From assembly GCA_017633615.1 (NCBI GenBank), contig JAGBPB010000040.1, positions 1 through 38,736 of the forward strand: 38,736 nucleotides of DNA, in the 5' to 3' direction. Made by a program: the position numbers and the translations under genes. The notes below the pieces were generated by a model, which did not search any database, was not told the origin of the DNA, and saw nothing but the letters and a program-made list of their open reading frames with translations. Below, in pieces: positions 16,322 to 25,878 of this stretch (its first letter is position 1; each line of letters opens with the position of its first letter). This DNA comes from Bacteroidaceae bacterium. Lineage in GTDB: Bacteria; Bacteroidota; Bacteroidia; Bacteroidales; Bacteroidaceae.

Positions 16322-17596
16322 TTGTTTAATTCTCCAACAGCGGGGTCCGTCATCGCAATGGTGACGGCCCTGCTTCTTTTGGTTCTTTCAGGTTTTGTAT
16401 CGGCATCTGAGACCTCATTTTTCTCGCTGTCGCCCGATGAACTAAAGCGTCTTTCTGAAGATGACAGTTTCCGCGGGCGCAAGGCATCGGCTCTGCTTTC
16501 TGATTCAGAGCGTCTGTTGGCTACAATTCTTACAGCCAATAATCTGGTAAATGTGGCCATTATCCTTCTGCTGGATCTGGCCTTCTCGCAGATGCTTGTC
16601 TTCGGAGCAGAATGGGTTGAGTTTGTTGTCCTAACGGTAATACTTACGTTCATACTGCTTTTGTTCGGCGAGATAATTCCCAAACTCTATTCCGCCCACA
16701 ACTCCCTGTCATTCAGTCTCAGGGCGGCACCCTTGCTCTCCGGCCTGTCTGTAGCGCTTCATCCGGTCACCTCATTGCTCATGCGCTCCAGGTTCCTGTC
16801 CGATTATGTTCAACCTAAGAAAAACTTTAACATTTCAGTGGATCAGCTGGAGCATGCGCTTGAACTGACTGACTCACATGACATAGCCGATGAGCAGGAG
16901 ATGCTGGAGGGCGTCATCCGTTTTGGTGATGAGACCGTAGTGGATATCATGACATCGCGTATTGATATGATAATGCTGGATATCAAGGCCACTTACAAGG
17001 ATGTCATGAAGTGCATAGGCGAGAACTTCTATTCACGTGTTCCGGTCTATTCCGGCACGTCTGATAATATCAAAGGAATTCTTTACATCAAGGATCTTCT
17101 TCCTTACCTGGAGAAAGGTGACGGATTCCGCTGGCAGTCACTCATCCGTCCCGCCTTTTTTGTTCCGGAAACCCGTAAGGTCGATGACCTGCTTCATGAC
17201 TTCCAGACCGGACGCATCCACATGGCCATCGTGGTCGATGAGTTTGGCGGGACATCGGGTCTGGTTACGCTTGAGGATGTCATTGAAGAGATTCTGGGTG
17301 AAATCAATGATGAGTTTGATGATGATTCTGTCAGCTACCGCAAGACAGGCCCCGATACATATGTGTTTGAAGGAAAGACACTTCTGTCAGATTTCTTCAG
17401 GATAGTAGGGTTGGATGAGGAGGATTACTCCCAGTATGTAGGTGAGGCCGATACTCTGGCAGGCTTCCTTCTTGAACTCAAGGGCGATTTTCCTAAAAAG
17501 GACGAGGAACTGGTTTGTAAAGACCTCAAAATGAGGGTGATGGAAAAGAAAGAACGTCGCATCTCAGGCATCAGGGTTGCCGTGTTGAACAAATAG
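16322..17596 (+). CDS. gldE: GldE-type CNNM/CBS membrane protein
   Basis: Membrane protein of the CorC/CNNM (hemolysin C-like) family, called gliding-motility-associated GldE in Bacteroidetes, though widespread in non-gliding gut species; probably a divalent-cation transport-related protein. The 424 residues comprise a CNNM (DUF21) domain with three or four TM segments (about 10-150), a CBS pair (about 195-315, with VDIMTSRIDMIMLD and HMAIVVDEFGGTSGLVTLEDVIEEILGEI) and a C-terminal CorC/HlyC domain (about 335-420). The start shown is TTG; an ATG 12 codons in (16358) is the alternative but would trim the first TM segment. Downstream gldD, a frequent neighbour, is absent here. Confidence 0.88.
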   Translation: MFNSPTAGSVIAMVTALLLLVLSGFVSASETSFFSLSPDELKRLSEDDSFRGRKASALLSDSERLLATILTANNLVNVAIILLLDLAFSQMLVFGAEWVEFVVLTVILTFILLLFGEIIPKLYSAHNSLSFSLRAAPLLSGLSVALHPVTSLLMRSRFLSDYVQPKKNFNISVDQLEHALELTDSHDIADEQEMLEGVIRFGDETVVDIMTSRIDMIMLDIKATYKDVMKCIGENFYSRVPVYSGTSDNIKGILYIKDLLPYLEKGDGFRWQSLIRPAFFVPETRKVDDLLHDFQTGRIHMAIVVDEFGGTSGLVTLEDVIEEILGEINDEFDDDSVSYRKTGPDTYVFEGKTLLSDFFRIVGLDEEDYSQYVGEADTLAGFLLELKGDFPKKDEELVCKDLKMRVMEKKERRISGIRVAVLNK

Positions 17597-17606
17597 TTGC
17601 GTAGCT

Positions 17607-17640
17607 GTTGCATTCTTTTCATTAGTTTTATTTATATTTG
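17607..17640 (+). promoter_or_regulatory. Promoter of the outer-membrane protein/lipoprotein pair
   Basis: The -7 box TATATTTG (17633-17640) is a perfect match; the best -33 candidate GTTG (17607-17610) has a slightly long 22-base spacer. Leader of about 40 bases before the ATG at 17687. Confidence 0.6.
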
Positions 17641-17686
17641 TCAGCAATTGATAACCAACTGAATATTTACTTTAATCAAAACAGTT

Positions 17687-18460
17687 ATGATGAAACGCTT
17701 TATTTCAGCAGTTATTGTATGTGTGTTCTGCTGGCCTGTAGCGCTGGCGCAGACATCAGAGTTAGGACTATTCAATCATTTGGCTGTAGGTGCATCTGTG
17801 GGTACTGAAGGTTGGGGCGTTGATTTGGCTGTACCCGTAACCCAATGGGCTGCCATTCGTGCCGGTATATCAAAGTACCCGGAAATAATGAAATATTCTA
17901 CGACTGTAAGCCTTGAAGATGTGGAAGCAGAAGGTGTTTTGACTACCGATGAAATAACTTTAGAGGGTAAGATAAACACAGACATCAATTATAAGGTGCT
18001 CGTTGACCTGTATCCTTTCAAGAACAGTTCTTTCCATCTTACGGCAGGTGCCTTCTACGGTCCCCGGAATTTTGCATCGGCTTACAATACAGAGCCTTTC
18101 CTTGCAGAGAAAGACTGGGGTACGGCAGGTGTAACGATAGGTGATTATCGCATCACTACCGATGAAAACGGTATTATCCAGGCCAATGTAGAGTTTGAAC
18201 AGCTCAAGCCTTATCTCGGATTGGGATTTGGTCGTGCAGTACCTAACAAGCGTGTTAATGTTACTTGTGACTTCGGCGTCAAATTATGGGGTACCCCCGG
18301 TATCTACATGTGGACAAAAGATGAATGGGGTGACAACGTGTATCAGGAACTTACCAAAGAGGGCCTTGGTGACGATCAATTCAATGACGCCTTTGATATC
18401 ATGTCAAAAGTCACAGTCTATCCGGTGCTGAGCATTCGCATTAGTGGAAAGATCTTTTAA
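17687..18460 (+). CDS. Outer-membrane beta-barrel protein of unknown function
   Basis: A 257-residue exported protein not assigned to a named family. MMKRFISAVIVCVFCWPVALAQ is a signal peptide with cleavage after ALA. The mature chain alternates short amphipathic strands (VGASVGTEGWGVDLAVP, YKVLVDLYPF, LKPYLGLGFGRAV, VTVYPVLSIRISGKIF) and ends in Phe, the typical recognition residue of outer-membrane barrels. The pattern suggests an 8- to 12-strand barrel. It has its own promoter and is followed 30 bp later by a lipoprotein gene, so the two products probably work together. Confidence 0.7.
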   Translation: MMKRFISAVIVCVFCWPVALAQTSELGLFNHLAVGASVGTEGWGVDLAVPVTQWAAIRAGISKYPEIMKYSTTVSLEDVEAEGVLTTDEITLEGKINTDINYKVLVDLYPFKNSSFHLTAGAFYGPRNFASAYNTEPFLAEKDWGTAGVTIGDYRITTDENGIIQANVEFEQLKPYLGLGFGRAVPNKRVNVTCDFGVKLWGTPGIYMWTKDEWGDNVYQELTKEGLGDDQFNDAFDIMSKVTVYPVLSIRISGKIF

Positions 18461-18490
18461 TCGGTTTAAAAACAATAACATTTAAGCAAT

Positions 18491-19435
18491 ATGAAAAAGT
18501 TAAGTATTTCTTGTCTGGCCATGTTTGCCATGGCAGCAATGTTTGTTACTTCATGTAGCAAGGAAAAAGAAGAAAAAGGTGAAAAGGACAATAATGAAGA
18601 AAATGCCATTGTAACTCCCAAGTATATTGAGCAGGCTTGTACTATTGTCCCCATTACTCCCATCAAGATGACTGATGAGAGAGACATGACCTCTATTGAG
18701 ATGTCTGAGAGCGGAAAGATTTATGTTGAGTTGGAAGATGCTGACGGCAGGATAACAGTTTACAATGATACATACACCTATAGCAATAAGGTATATAAAT
18801 GTTCCGGAAAGTATATTGAGGGTACTGTTACAGAGATTGAAACGCTTGCCAAGGTTTCATTCCAGGTAGACCTTACTATTGTTAGGCCTAATGGTGAGAG
18901 GGTTGAAAGTACTGCAACTGAAATGGTTGAGGCTATGAAAGATAATGCCGAGCCTACAGGTGATCCTGATGTTATCTCAACCTGGACCATTCGTGGCATC
19001 TCTATTGATCTCAAGAATGCCAATGATTCCAAGGAAAGCTATTTCAAGTCGTTTACAAGCGGTGATCTCAATGAAATCCGTGCGTATGCTGAAGAAAAAG
19101 GCGTAACCTTTAATGCTGAAGACAAGGAGGCGTTGAATAAGAGCATTGAGTGTGTGACATTCCGCAATGAGGAGATTAAGTTTGATTATTCAGACGGCAC
19201 AAGCGATGCTGCTAATTGGTCATGGAAAGACAATGACTACAGTGAAATCTCTATTGAACTGCGTGATGAGAATATGGGTAACAAGTTCCTTTCAAGTGAT
19301 CCTTCAGTTCAGATGAATTTCAACAAGGCAAAGGGTTACCTCAATATTGTTCTGAAAGCAACAATTAAAGATAAGAATAAGACCTATAATGCTTCTCTCA
19401 CCCTTCTTCTTCAGCAGGAATCAGAGGCTAAGTAA
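18491..19435 (+). CDS. Hypothetical lipoprotein
   Basis: A 314-residue predicted lipoprotein: signal MKKLSISCLAMFAMAAMFV followed by the lipobox TSCSK, then a charged Lys/Glu linker (about 23-40). The rest is a mixed alpha/beta domain rich in Glu, Asp and Thr with no motif I recognise; IYVELEDADGRITVY and VYKCSGKYIEGTVTEIETL near 75-120 suggest a beta-sandwich. The coding sequence is a little more A/T-rich than its neighbours. It lies 30 bp downstream of the outer-membrane protein, most likely in the same transcript. Function unknown. Confidence 0.7.
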   Translation: MKKLSISCLAMFAMAAMFVTSCSKEKEEKGEKDNNEENAIVTPKYIEQACTIVPITPIKMTDERDMTSIEMSESGKIYVELEDADGRITVYNDTYTYSNKVYKCSGKYIEGTVTEIETLAKVSFQVDLTIVRPNGERVESTATEMVEAMKDNAEPTGDPDVISTWTIRGISIDLKNANDSKESYFKSFTSGDLNEIRAYAEEKGVTFNAEDKEALNKSIECVTFRNEEIKFDYSDGTSDAANWSWKDNDYSEISIELRDENMGNKFLSSDPSVQMNFNKAKGYLNIVLKATIKDKNKTYNASLTLLLQQESEAK

Positions 19436-19456
19436 AGTATTGTAAATATTTGAATT

Positions 19457-20104
19457 TTGAGTGAAGTTTCCATCTTTGAGATCATTCTCAAAGGTATGGT
19501 AATAGGATTTCTGGCAGCAGCCCCGGCGGGTCCGTCGGGGGTGCTTGTCATTCAGAGAACACTTAACAAAGGCCGGTGGAAAGGATTTCTAACCGGTCTT
19601 GGTGTGTCTGTGAGCGATGCTGTTTACATATTCATCACTATGATGTGCCTGTCATTGGTGCTCGGTTATCTTGAGGATCCTGATATTGCTCTCATAGTGA
19701 AACTTGCAGGCTGTGTCCTGCTTTTGGTGTTCGGTATAACCACAATCAGGAACAATCCCCTTGCCAAATCCAAGGAGGTTGAAATGAGGAAAGAATCCTT
19801 ATGGCAGTTCTCACTGACAGGATTCCTGGTGGCTATCGTGAACCCGCTGGTAGTCTTTTTCTACATGGGCCTGTTTGCGTTCTTCTCGCTTCCGGTCGAT
19901 GATTTCAGTACAGGTCTTAAAATGGAAACATATGCTTCCGTTCTTGTGGGCGATGTGTGCTGGTGGTTTACCCTGTCGTACCTGATAAACAAACTTCGCA
20001 ACCGTTTTGACCTGCGTGGTCTGTGGCTCATAAACAGGGTGCTTGGTACCATACTTGTTGTTGCTGCAGTAGGCTGGTGCACTTTGATACTATTGAAACT
20101 GTAA
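19457..20104 (+). CDS. LysE-family exporter
   Basis: Inner-membrane protein of the LysE/RhtB amino-acid exporter superfamily, 215 residues with about six TM segments. The hallmark first-helix motif is GFLAAAPAGPSGVLVIQRTLNKG, followed by FLTGLGVSVSDAVYIF; a second typical segment is FLVAIVNPLVVFFYMGLF. The start is TTG at 19457, since the nearest ATG (19496) would remove the residues that precede the first TM helix in relatives. Its stop overlaps the next start by one base (TAATG), beginning a six-gene compact unit. The exported substrate cannot be told from sequence. Confidence 0.8.
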   Translation: MSEVSIFEIILKGMVIGFLAAAPAGPSGVLVIQRTLNKGRWKGFLTGLGVSVSDAVYIFITMMCLSLVLGYLEDPDIALIVKLAGCVLLLVFGITTIRNNPLAKSKEVEMRKESLWQFSLTGFLVAIVNPLVVFFYMGLFAFFSLPVDDFSTGLKMETYASVLVGDVCWWFTLSYLINKLRNRFDLRGLWLINRVLGTILVVAAVGWCTLILLKL

Positions 20105-20652
20105 TGTTTGTACAGGAGGATTTAAGAAACAGGAATATTGCCGAGTACCTGCTCTATATGTGGCAGGTTGAGGATATGGTACGTGCAGCCGGATTGGACA
20201 GCGACCGGCTGTATGATACCGTCATAAAGGGCAGCGGGCGCAGTGAGTCTGACTGTCTTAAGTGGAAACAGTGGTATGATGACCTTATTGAGATGATGCG
20301 CGTTGAGGGCAAGACAGAGCATGGTCATCTGCAGGTCAATGAGAACGTACTGGTGCTACTGGAGGACCTCCACTCCCGTCTGCTTGACTCACACAAGCAG
20401 CCTGAGTACAGGGACCTCTATTACAAGGCCCTGCCGTTCATTGTTGAGTTCCGCGCCAAGAACCATGAGGTGCAGAATGAAGAGCTGCGTGACTGTTTCA
20501 ATATGCTGTATGGAGTTTGGATGCTTAAAGTTCAGGGCAAACCGGTGAGCGGTGGTACCGCTCAGGCAGTGCAGGCTGTATCGGCATTCATCTCAAAGCT
20601 GGCTCAACTCTACAAGGAGGATAAGGCCGGCACTTTGGATTTAGACGTATGA
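20104..20652 (+). CDS. DUF4924 family protein
   Basis: A 182-residue, all-helical cytoplasmic protein of the DUF4924 type, a Bacteroidetes-specific family of unknown function. Recognisable family features are the N-terminus [21 protein letters not shown], the block [28 protein letters not shown], and [14 protein letters not shown]. The frame is open further upstream, but the ATG at 20104 coupled to the lysE-like stop is the natural start. The last 4 bases overlap the start of prfC, suggesting coordinated translation with release factor 3; no functional link is known to me. Confidence 0.85.
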   Translation: MFVQEDLRNRNIAEYLLYMWQVEDMVRAAGLDSDRLYDTVIKGSGRSESDCLKWKQWYDDLIEMMRVEGKTEHGHLQVNENVLVLLEDLHSRLLDSHKQPEYRDLYYKALPFIVEFRAKNHEVQNEELRDCFNMLYGVWMLKVQGKPVSGGTAQAVQAVSAFISKLAQLYKEDKAGTLDLDV

Positions 20653-22217
20653 TTGAAGAGATAAATAGACGAAGAACATTTGCGATTGTATCGCACCCTG
20701 ATGCCGGTAAGACAACCCTTACTGAGAAATTCCTGCTGTTCGGCGGCCAGATTCAGGTAGCCGGAGCGGTCAAGTCAAACAAGATCCGCAAGACCGCTAC
20801 ATCCGATTGGATGGACATTGAGAAACAGCGTGGAATCTCCGTTACCACATCGGTCATGGAGTTTGATTATGAAGGTTACAAGATAAACATTCTGGATACC
20901 CCGGGCCACCAGGATTTTGCTGAGGATACGTTCCGTACGCTGACTGCCGTTGACAGCGTTATCATAGTCATTGACAGCGCCAAGGGCGTTGAGTTGCAGA
21001 CCCGCCGCCTCATGGAGGTGTGCCGCATGCGCAAGACTCCGGTCATAGTATTCGTGAACAAGCTGGACCGTGAGGGTAATGATCCCTTTGACCTGCTTGA
21101 TGAGCTTGAGGAGGAACTCCAGATTCACGTACGCCCGCTCAGCTGGCCTATAGAGAAAGGTGCCCGTTTCAAGGGTGTGTACAATATCTATGAAGAGAAA
21201 CTTGACCTTTTCACCCCCGATAAGCAGAAGGTGACCGAGAAGGTTGAGGTTGATATAAACAGCACTGACCTTGAGGCTCACGTGGGTGAGCGTGAGGCCC
21301 ATAAGTTGCGCTCTGACCTGGAACTGATAGACGGCGTTTATGAGCCGTTTGACCGCAGCCAGTATCTTAGCGGTGAACTGGCTCCCGTATTCTTTGGATC
21401 GGCCCTGAACAACTTTGGCGTGCAGGAGCTGCTAAACTGCTTTGTGCAGATAGCACCCAGTCCGCGTCCTACGCAGGCGCTGGAGCGAATGGTGGAGCCT
21501 GAGGACAGCAAGTTTACGGGATTCATCTTCAAGATTACCGCCAATATTGATCCCAACCACCGTTCATCGGTAGCGTTCTGCAAGGTCTGCTCAGGTAAGT
21601 TCCAGCGCAATGAGCCCTATTATCACGTGCGTCTGGATAAGACCTTCCGTTTCTCATCGCCCACCCAGTTCATGGCGCAGCGCAAGAGCACCATTGAGGA
21701 GGCCTGGCCTGGCGATATCATCGGACTTCCCGATACCGGCAATTTCAAGATAGGTGACACCCTCACTCAGGGTGAGAAACTCCATTTCAAGGGCCTGCCC
21801 AGTTTCTCGCCAGAGATGTTCAAGTATATTGAGAACGCTGATCCCATGCGCGCCAAGCAGTTGGCCAAGGGCATTGACCAGCTTATGGGTGAGGGCGTGG
21901 CCCAGATGTTCATCAACCAGTTCAACGGCCGCAAACTTATAGGTACGGTAGGACAACTTCAGTTTGAGGTTATCCAGTACCGTCTGGAGCATGAATACAA
22001 CGCTCTGTGCCGTTGGGAGCCTGCCAGCCTGTACAAGGCCTGCTGGATTGAGAGTGATGATGAGGCTGAACTGGAGGCGTTCAAGAAACGCAAGTACCAG
22101 TTCATGGCCACCGATATGGAGGGCCGTGACGTGTTCCTGGCTGACAGCGGCTATGTGCTGCAGATGGCTCAGATTGACTTTAAGCATATCAAGTTCCACT
22201 TTACAAGCGAGTTCTGA
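20649..22217 (+). CDS. prfC: Peptide chain release factor 3
   Basis: Translational GTPase that removes RF1/RF2 from the ribosome after termination. The 522-residue protein has all canonical G motifs: P-loop [18 protein letters not shown] (switch I), DTPGHQDF with the catalytic His, and NKLDREG. RF3-specific domains II and III follow, including [10 protein letters not shown] and [18 protein letters not shown]. Length is normal. It overlaps DUF4924 by 4 bases, and its final base is the first base of the following YrdC gene start (TGATG). It contrasts with the EF-G paralog at 33738, whose G motifs are degenerate. Confidence 0.97.
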   Translation: MIEEINRRRTFAIVSHPDAGKTTLTEKFLLFGGQIQVAGAVKSNKIRKTATSDWMDIEKQRGISVTTSVMEFDYEGYKINILDTPGHQDFAEDTFRTLTAVDSVIIVIDSAKGVELQTRRLMEVCRMRKTPVIVFVNKLDREGNDPFDLLDELEEELQIHVRPLSWPIEKGARFKGVYNIYEEKLDLFTPDKQKVTEKVEVDINSTDLEAHVGEREAHKLRSDLELIDGVYEPFDRSQYLSGELAPVFFGSALNNFGVQELLNCFVQIAPSPRPTQALERMVEPEDSKFTGFIFKITANIDPNHRSSVAFCKVCSGKFQRNEPYYHVRLDKTFRFSSPTQFMAQRKSTIEEAWPGDIIGLPDTGNFKIGDTLTQGEKLHFKGLPSFSPEMFKYIENADPMRAKQLAKGIDQLMGEGVAQMFINQFNGRKLIGTVGQLQFEVIQYRLEHEYNALCRWEPASLYKACWIESDDEAELEAFKKRKYQFMATDMEGRDVFLADSGYVLQMAQIDFKHIKFHFTSEF

Positions 22218-22789
22218 TGCAGGAGTTTATTGAAGATGTCAAACGTGCCGTGCAGGTGATGCGTGAGGGCGGCATAATACTCTATCCCACAGATACTATT
22301 TGGGGAATAGGTTGCGATGCCTCAAATTCCGCCGCCGTGCGCCGTATCTTTGCACTCAAGCAGCGCTCAGACAGCAAGTCCATGCTCTCGCTTATAGACT
22401 CTGATGCCAAGCTGGGCTATTATGTGCCAGATATACCGGATGTGGCGTATGACCTCATGGATCTGGCTGAGAAACCTCTCACCATCATATATGACAATGT
22501 CCGTCATATGGCTCCGGAACTCATTGCAGAGGACGGCAGTGCAGGCATAAGAGTTACAAAGGAGGCTTTCTCCAAGGAACTGTGCCGCAGGTTGGGTGGG
22601 GCAGTGGTCTCCACATCGGCCAATATCAGCGGTCAGCCGTCGGCTGCCAATTTCAGTGAGATAGCCGATGTAATCAAACAGGGCGTTGATTATGTTGTTG
22701 AATATCGTCAGACAGAACAGACAAGAGCCGTTGCATCAGGGATAATCAAACTTGGTTCAGGCGGACTGGTTAAAGTAATTAGAGAATGA
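22217..22789 (+). CDS. L-threonylcarbamoyladenylate synthase (Sua5/YciO/YrdC)
   Basis: Makes threonylcarbamoyl-AMP, the precursor of t6A37 in ANN-decoding tRNAs. The 190-residue protein is a single YrdC domain: GGIILYPTDTIWGIGCDA at the N-terminus binds threonine/ATP, followed by IFALKQRSDSKSM with the conserved Lys/Arg/Ser, the GSAGIRVTKEAF block, and VSTSANISGQPSA. No Sua5 C-terminal domain is present. It is translationally coupled to prfC (TGATG) and overlaps the CLC gene by 4 bases. YciO-type paralogs look similar, so the tRNA-modifying role is likely but not certain. Confidence 0.88.
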   Translation: MQEFIEDVKRAVQVMREGGIILYPTDTIWGIGCDASNSAAVRRIFALKQRSDSKSMLSLIDSDAKLGYYVPDIPDVAYDLMDLAEKPLTIIYDNVRHMAPELIAEDGSAGIRVTKEAFSKELCRRLGGAVVSTSANISGQPSAANFSEIADVIKQGVDYVVEYRQTEQTRAVASGIIKLGSGGLVKVIRE

Positions 22790-24585
22790 AAGATTCATCA
22801 GAGGAGGTAGAAAAACAGACAGAGTCATTGCTCAACAAGTTCAACTTGTGGCGCCGTGACCATATCAGTGAGCGTCAGTTCATACTGCTGCTAAGCCTTG
22901 TTGTAGGTATCTTTACGGCTTTTGCCGCACTGTTGCTGAAATATCTGATTTCATTGATTCACGGTTTTATATCAGACCATCTTTTTATCAGTCAGGAGAA
23001 CTACAGCCTGCTTATCTATCCTGTAATAGGCATATTGCTGTCAGGGCTGTTCATCAGGTATATAGTGCGTGATGACATAGGTCATGGCGTTACCAAGATA
23101 CTCTATGCACTCTCCAAGAAGAACGGCCGCATCAAGCCGCATAACATGTACTCATCGGTCATAGCCAGTGCCATCACCATCGGTATGGGCGGATCCGTGG
23201 GTGCCGAGTCTCCTATAGTACTTACAGGCTCTGCCATTGGCTCCAATATAGGCCGTATGTTCAAGATGGAGCACCGTACCCTGATGCTGCTGGTGGGCTG
23301 TGGTTCGGCAGGTGCCATTGCGGGTATCTTCAAGGCTCCTATAGCCGGACTGGTATTTGTGCTTGAGGTGCTCATGTTTGACCTCAGTATGGGCTCTTTG
23401 CTGCCTTTGCTGGTATCATCGGTCACGGCTGCCACCATATCATACGTCTTTACAGGCACGGATTCCATGTTCCACTTTGTATCAGAACATGGCTTTGACC
23501 TGTCACGCATACCTTACGCTCTGCTTTTAGGCGTAGCATGCGGTCTTGTGTCGCTCTATTTCTCTCAGACCATGCACTGGTTTGAGACCTGGTTCAAGAA
23601 GTTCACCAACCCCTGGGTCAAGTTCGTCCTTGGCGCCATCGTGCTGAGTATTCTCATATTCCTCTTCCCGTCACTGTTCGGTGAGGGCTATGACACCATT
23701 GGCATGCTGCTCAATGTGAATGAGAACCCTGAGAAGGTTATGGAGGGGTCGCTGTTCTACGGAGGTAACCTGCTGCTTTATCTGGGATTGATTGTCATCA
23801 CCAAGGTGTTCGCATCGACAGCCACCAATGCAGGCGGAGGCTGTGGCGGTATATTTGCACCCAGCCTGTTCCTGGGCTGTCTTACCGGATTCATATTCGG
23901 CACTCTCATGAACCGCCTTTCTCCGGAGGCTGATATTTCAGTGCAGAATTTCGCCCTGCTGGGTATGGCTGGCCTTATGTCAGGGGTAATGTTCGCACCG
24001 CTTACGGGTGTATTCCTCATTGCTGAGCTCACAGGCGGATACACCATGTTCCTGCCGCTCATGATGGTTTCCATTATGTCATATCTTACCATCAAGCTGT
24101 TCCAGCCGCACTCAATCTACTCCATGCGTCTGGCCCAGAAAGGTGAACTTATGACCCACCATAAGGATCAGTCAGTTCTTCTGCTCATGAGCATGGACAA
24201 TCTTATTGAGAAGGAGTTCCTTAAGGTCCGTCCTGATATGGACCTGGGTCAGCTGGTCAACATAATAGCCCGTTCCAGCCGTAATCTCTTCCCTGTTATA
24301 GATGATAACAACTGCCTGGTAGGCGTAGTAAATATGGAGAGTATCCGTAACATCATGTTCCGTCAGGAACTTTACCACCGCTTTACCGTCCAGAAACTCA
24401 TGGAGCTGCCTCCAGCTCGTCTCTCCATCAAGGATTCCATGGATGCGGTTATGAAAAAGTTTGATGAAACCGGTGCCTGGAATCTGCCCGTAGAGGATGA
24501 AAACGGCCATTATCTGGGTTTCGTCTCCAAGTCCAAAATCTTCAATTCGTACCGAAATGTCCTACTTGAACTTTCTGAGGAGTGA
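22786..24585 (+). CDS. CLC chloride channel/antiporter with CBS pair
   Basis: Integral membrane CLC protein of 599 residues: a CLC core (about 30-440) and a C-terminal CBS-domain pair (about 450-599, with RSSRNLFPVIDDNNCLVGVVNME). The gate region reads GGSVGAESP with Glu141 in place of the classic GREGP; Glu194 in VFVLEVLMF sits where the internal proton glutamate of antiporters lies; GGGCGGIFAPSLFLG is the GxFxP selectivity motif. The first selectivity motif GSGIP is altered to GHGVT. Keeping both glutamates suggests a chloride/proton exchanger. The gene overlaps the YrdC stop by 4 bases and precedes fmt by 46 bp. Confidence 0.9.
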   Translation: MKDSSEEVEKQTESLLNKFNLWRRDHISERQFILLLSLVVGIFTAFAALLLKYLISLIHGFISDHLFISQENYSLLIYPVIGILLSGLFIRYIVRDDIGHGVTKILYALSKKNGRIKPHNMYSSVIASAITIGMGGSVGAESPIVLTGSAIGSNIGRMFKMEHRTLMLLVGCGSAGAIAGIFKAPIAGLVFVLEVLMFDLSMGSLLPLLVSSVTAATISYVFTGTDSMFHFVSEHGFDLSRIPYALLLGVACGLVSLYFSQTMHWFETWFKKFTNPWVKFVLGAIVLSILIFLFPSLFGEGYDTIGMLLNVNENPEKVMEGSLFYGGNLLLYLGLIVITKVFASTATNAGGGCGGIFAPSLFLGCLTGFIFGTLMNRLSPEADISVQNFALLGMAGLMSGVMFAPLTGVFLIAELTGGYTMFLPLMMVSIMSYLTIKLFQPHSIYSMRLAQKGELMTHHKDQSVLLLMSMDNLIEKEFLKVRPDMDLGQLVNIIARSSRNLFPVIDDNNCLVGVVNMESIRNIMFRQELYHRFTVQKLMELPPARLSIKDSMDAVMKKFDETGAWNLPVEDENGHYLGFVSKSKIFNSYRNVLLELSEE

Positions 24586-24631
24586 TAGGAAAAAAGAAGA
24601 TATTCCCAATCTGTTTGATTTATATCCCAAC

Positions 24632-25597
24632 ATGGAAAAGAAAGAGTTGAGAATAGTTTTCATGGGAACCCCTGAGTTTGCTGAGTTTACCCTGCGCAGA
24701 CTCGTGGAGTGCCACTATAATATAGTAGGTGTGGTAACCATGCCCGATAAGCCAATGGGCCGTCACGGCAGCGTTTTGCAGAGCAGTCCTGTCAAGAAAT
24801 ATGCAGTGGAGCAGGGTATACCCGTACTCCAGCCTGAAAAACTTAAGGATCCACTTTTTATAGAGCAGCTCTCAGCCCTTAAGGCCGATCTCCAGATAGT
24901 AGTGGCATTCCGCATGCTCCCTGAGATAGTTTGGAACATGCCGCGTCTGGGCACCTTCAATCTGCATGCTTCGCTCCTGCCGCAGTACCGCGGTGCAGCC
25001 CCCATCAACTGGGCTATCATCAATGGTGATAAAGAGACCGGCGTAACCACCTTCTTCCTCAAGCATGAGATAGATACCGGTGATATTATCCATCAGGAGC
25101 GTATTCCCATCTTGCCAGATGACAATGCCGGTACCATGCATGACAAGCTGATGAAACTGGGTGCTGATCTCACAGTCCGGACACTTGAGGATATCCTGGC
25201 CGGTACCGTAAAGCAGGTCAGCCAGCAGTCCTTCAGCACAGATGAACTCCGTCCCGCTCCTAAGATCTTCAAGGAGACCTGCCGCATAGACTGGAACCAG
25301 ACCACCGCAAAGGTCAATGACTTCATCCGCGGCCTCTCACCATATCCTGCCGCCTGGACCGTCCTGCATTCCGCCTCCGGTGCAGATCAGGATTTCAAGA
25401 TCTTCTCAGCCGAACCCGTTTCCTGCGCCCCTGCCCAAAAGCCCGGCACCATAATCTGTGACGGCAAGAAGAATCTCACCGTTGCTACGGCTGACGGCGC
25501 CCTCCGCTTCCTTGAAGTTCAGGCAGCTGGCAAGAAACGCATGGATGTCTGCGCCTTCCTCTGCGGCACTGACCTCTCCTCTTGCACCTTCCTCTAA
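24632..25597 (+). CDS. fmt: Methionyl-tRNA formyltransferase
   Basis: Formylates initiator Met-tRNA using 10-formyl-tetrahydrofolate. From the ATG at 24632 (MEKKELRIVFMGTPEFAEF) it has 321 residues; the frame is open upstream into the CLC gene but the conserved N-terminus fixes the start. Motifs: the GTPEFA loop, FNLHASLLPQYRGAAPINWA with catalytic Asn and His, and EIDTGDII with catalytic Asp. The C-terminal OB-fold tRNA-binding domain (about 205-320) is complete. The last 100 codons use C-ending codons more heavily than the neighbours. It ends the compact gene run that began with the LysE-like gene, and repeat element A begins 41 bp after its stop. Confidence 0.95.
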   Translation: MEKKELRIVFMGTPEFAEFTLRRLVECHYNIVGVVTMPDKPMGRHGSVLQSSPVKKYAVEQGIPVLQPEKLKDPLFIEQLSALKADLQIVVAFRMLPEIVWNMPRLGTFNLHASLLPQYRGAAPINWAIINGDKETGVTTFFLKHEIDTGDIIHQERIPILPDDNAGTMHDKLMKLGADLTVRTLEDILAGTVKQVSQQSFSTDELRPAPKIFKETCRIDWNQTTAKVNDFIRGLSPYPAAWTVLHSASGADQDFKIFSAEPVSCAPAQKPGTIICDGKKNLTVATADGALRFLEVQAAGKKRMDVCAFLCGTDLSSCTFL

Positions 25598-25638
25598 TGT
25601 GATCTATTGTGTAGTCGCTTTTGTTCCCCTTTGCAGTA

Positions 25639-25830
25639 GCAGGACTGATATTATGGGGAGCATCAGTGCAGAGGCGTCAAGCGGAGTGCCCTGGAGGATC
25701 CTGTTAAAAACGGCGCATGTTTGAGGAACGTTACACACCGAAGGTGGGTAAAAGTCCGAGTTCGACGTTTAGGGTCCGGAGGGGTATGGAGTAGCCTCGT
25801 AACGTTGTCTCTACATAATATCAGTCCTGC
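25639..25830 (+). repeat. Structured intergenic repeat, copy A
   Basis: First of three homologous 183-192 bp elements. Terminal arms GCAGGACTGATATTATG (25639-25655) and CATAATATCAGTCCTGC (25814-25830) pair perfectly over 17 bp, then four more pairs follow after one mismatch. Inside are the shared blocks CATYAGYG, GGCGTYAAGCG, AACGGCGCATG, GAGTTCGACGTTTAGGG and GTAGCC, and a terminal GTTGT. An inner helix GTGCCC/GGGTAT, hairpin CTGTT-AAA-AACGG and hairpin CACC-GAA-GGTG occupy the same places as different but pairing sequences in copies B and C. It is the most diverged copy. The pattern suggests a structured RNA or ssDNA-folding element; no known family was recognised. Confidence 0.85.
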
Positions 25831-25878
25831 GTTCCAAGGAGAAAAAAGCGCTCCAAAGTGTTAAAAACGATATTTTGT

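Noticed and set aside
25639..25830. Repeat copy A as an integron attC-like site
   Set aside because: attC sites also conserve fold over sequence, but the flanking genes are housekeeping genes rather than cassettes, no integrase is seen, and the long conserved core is untypical.
25814..25830. Terminal stem of the repeats as an intrinsic terminator
   Set aside because: The arms are about 140-160 bases apart and no T-run follows the 3' arm in any copy.
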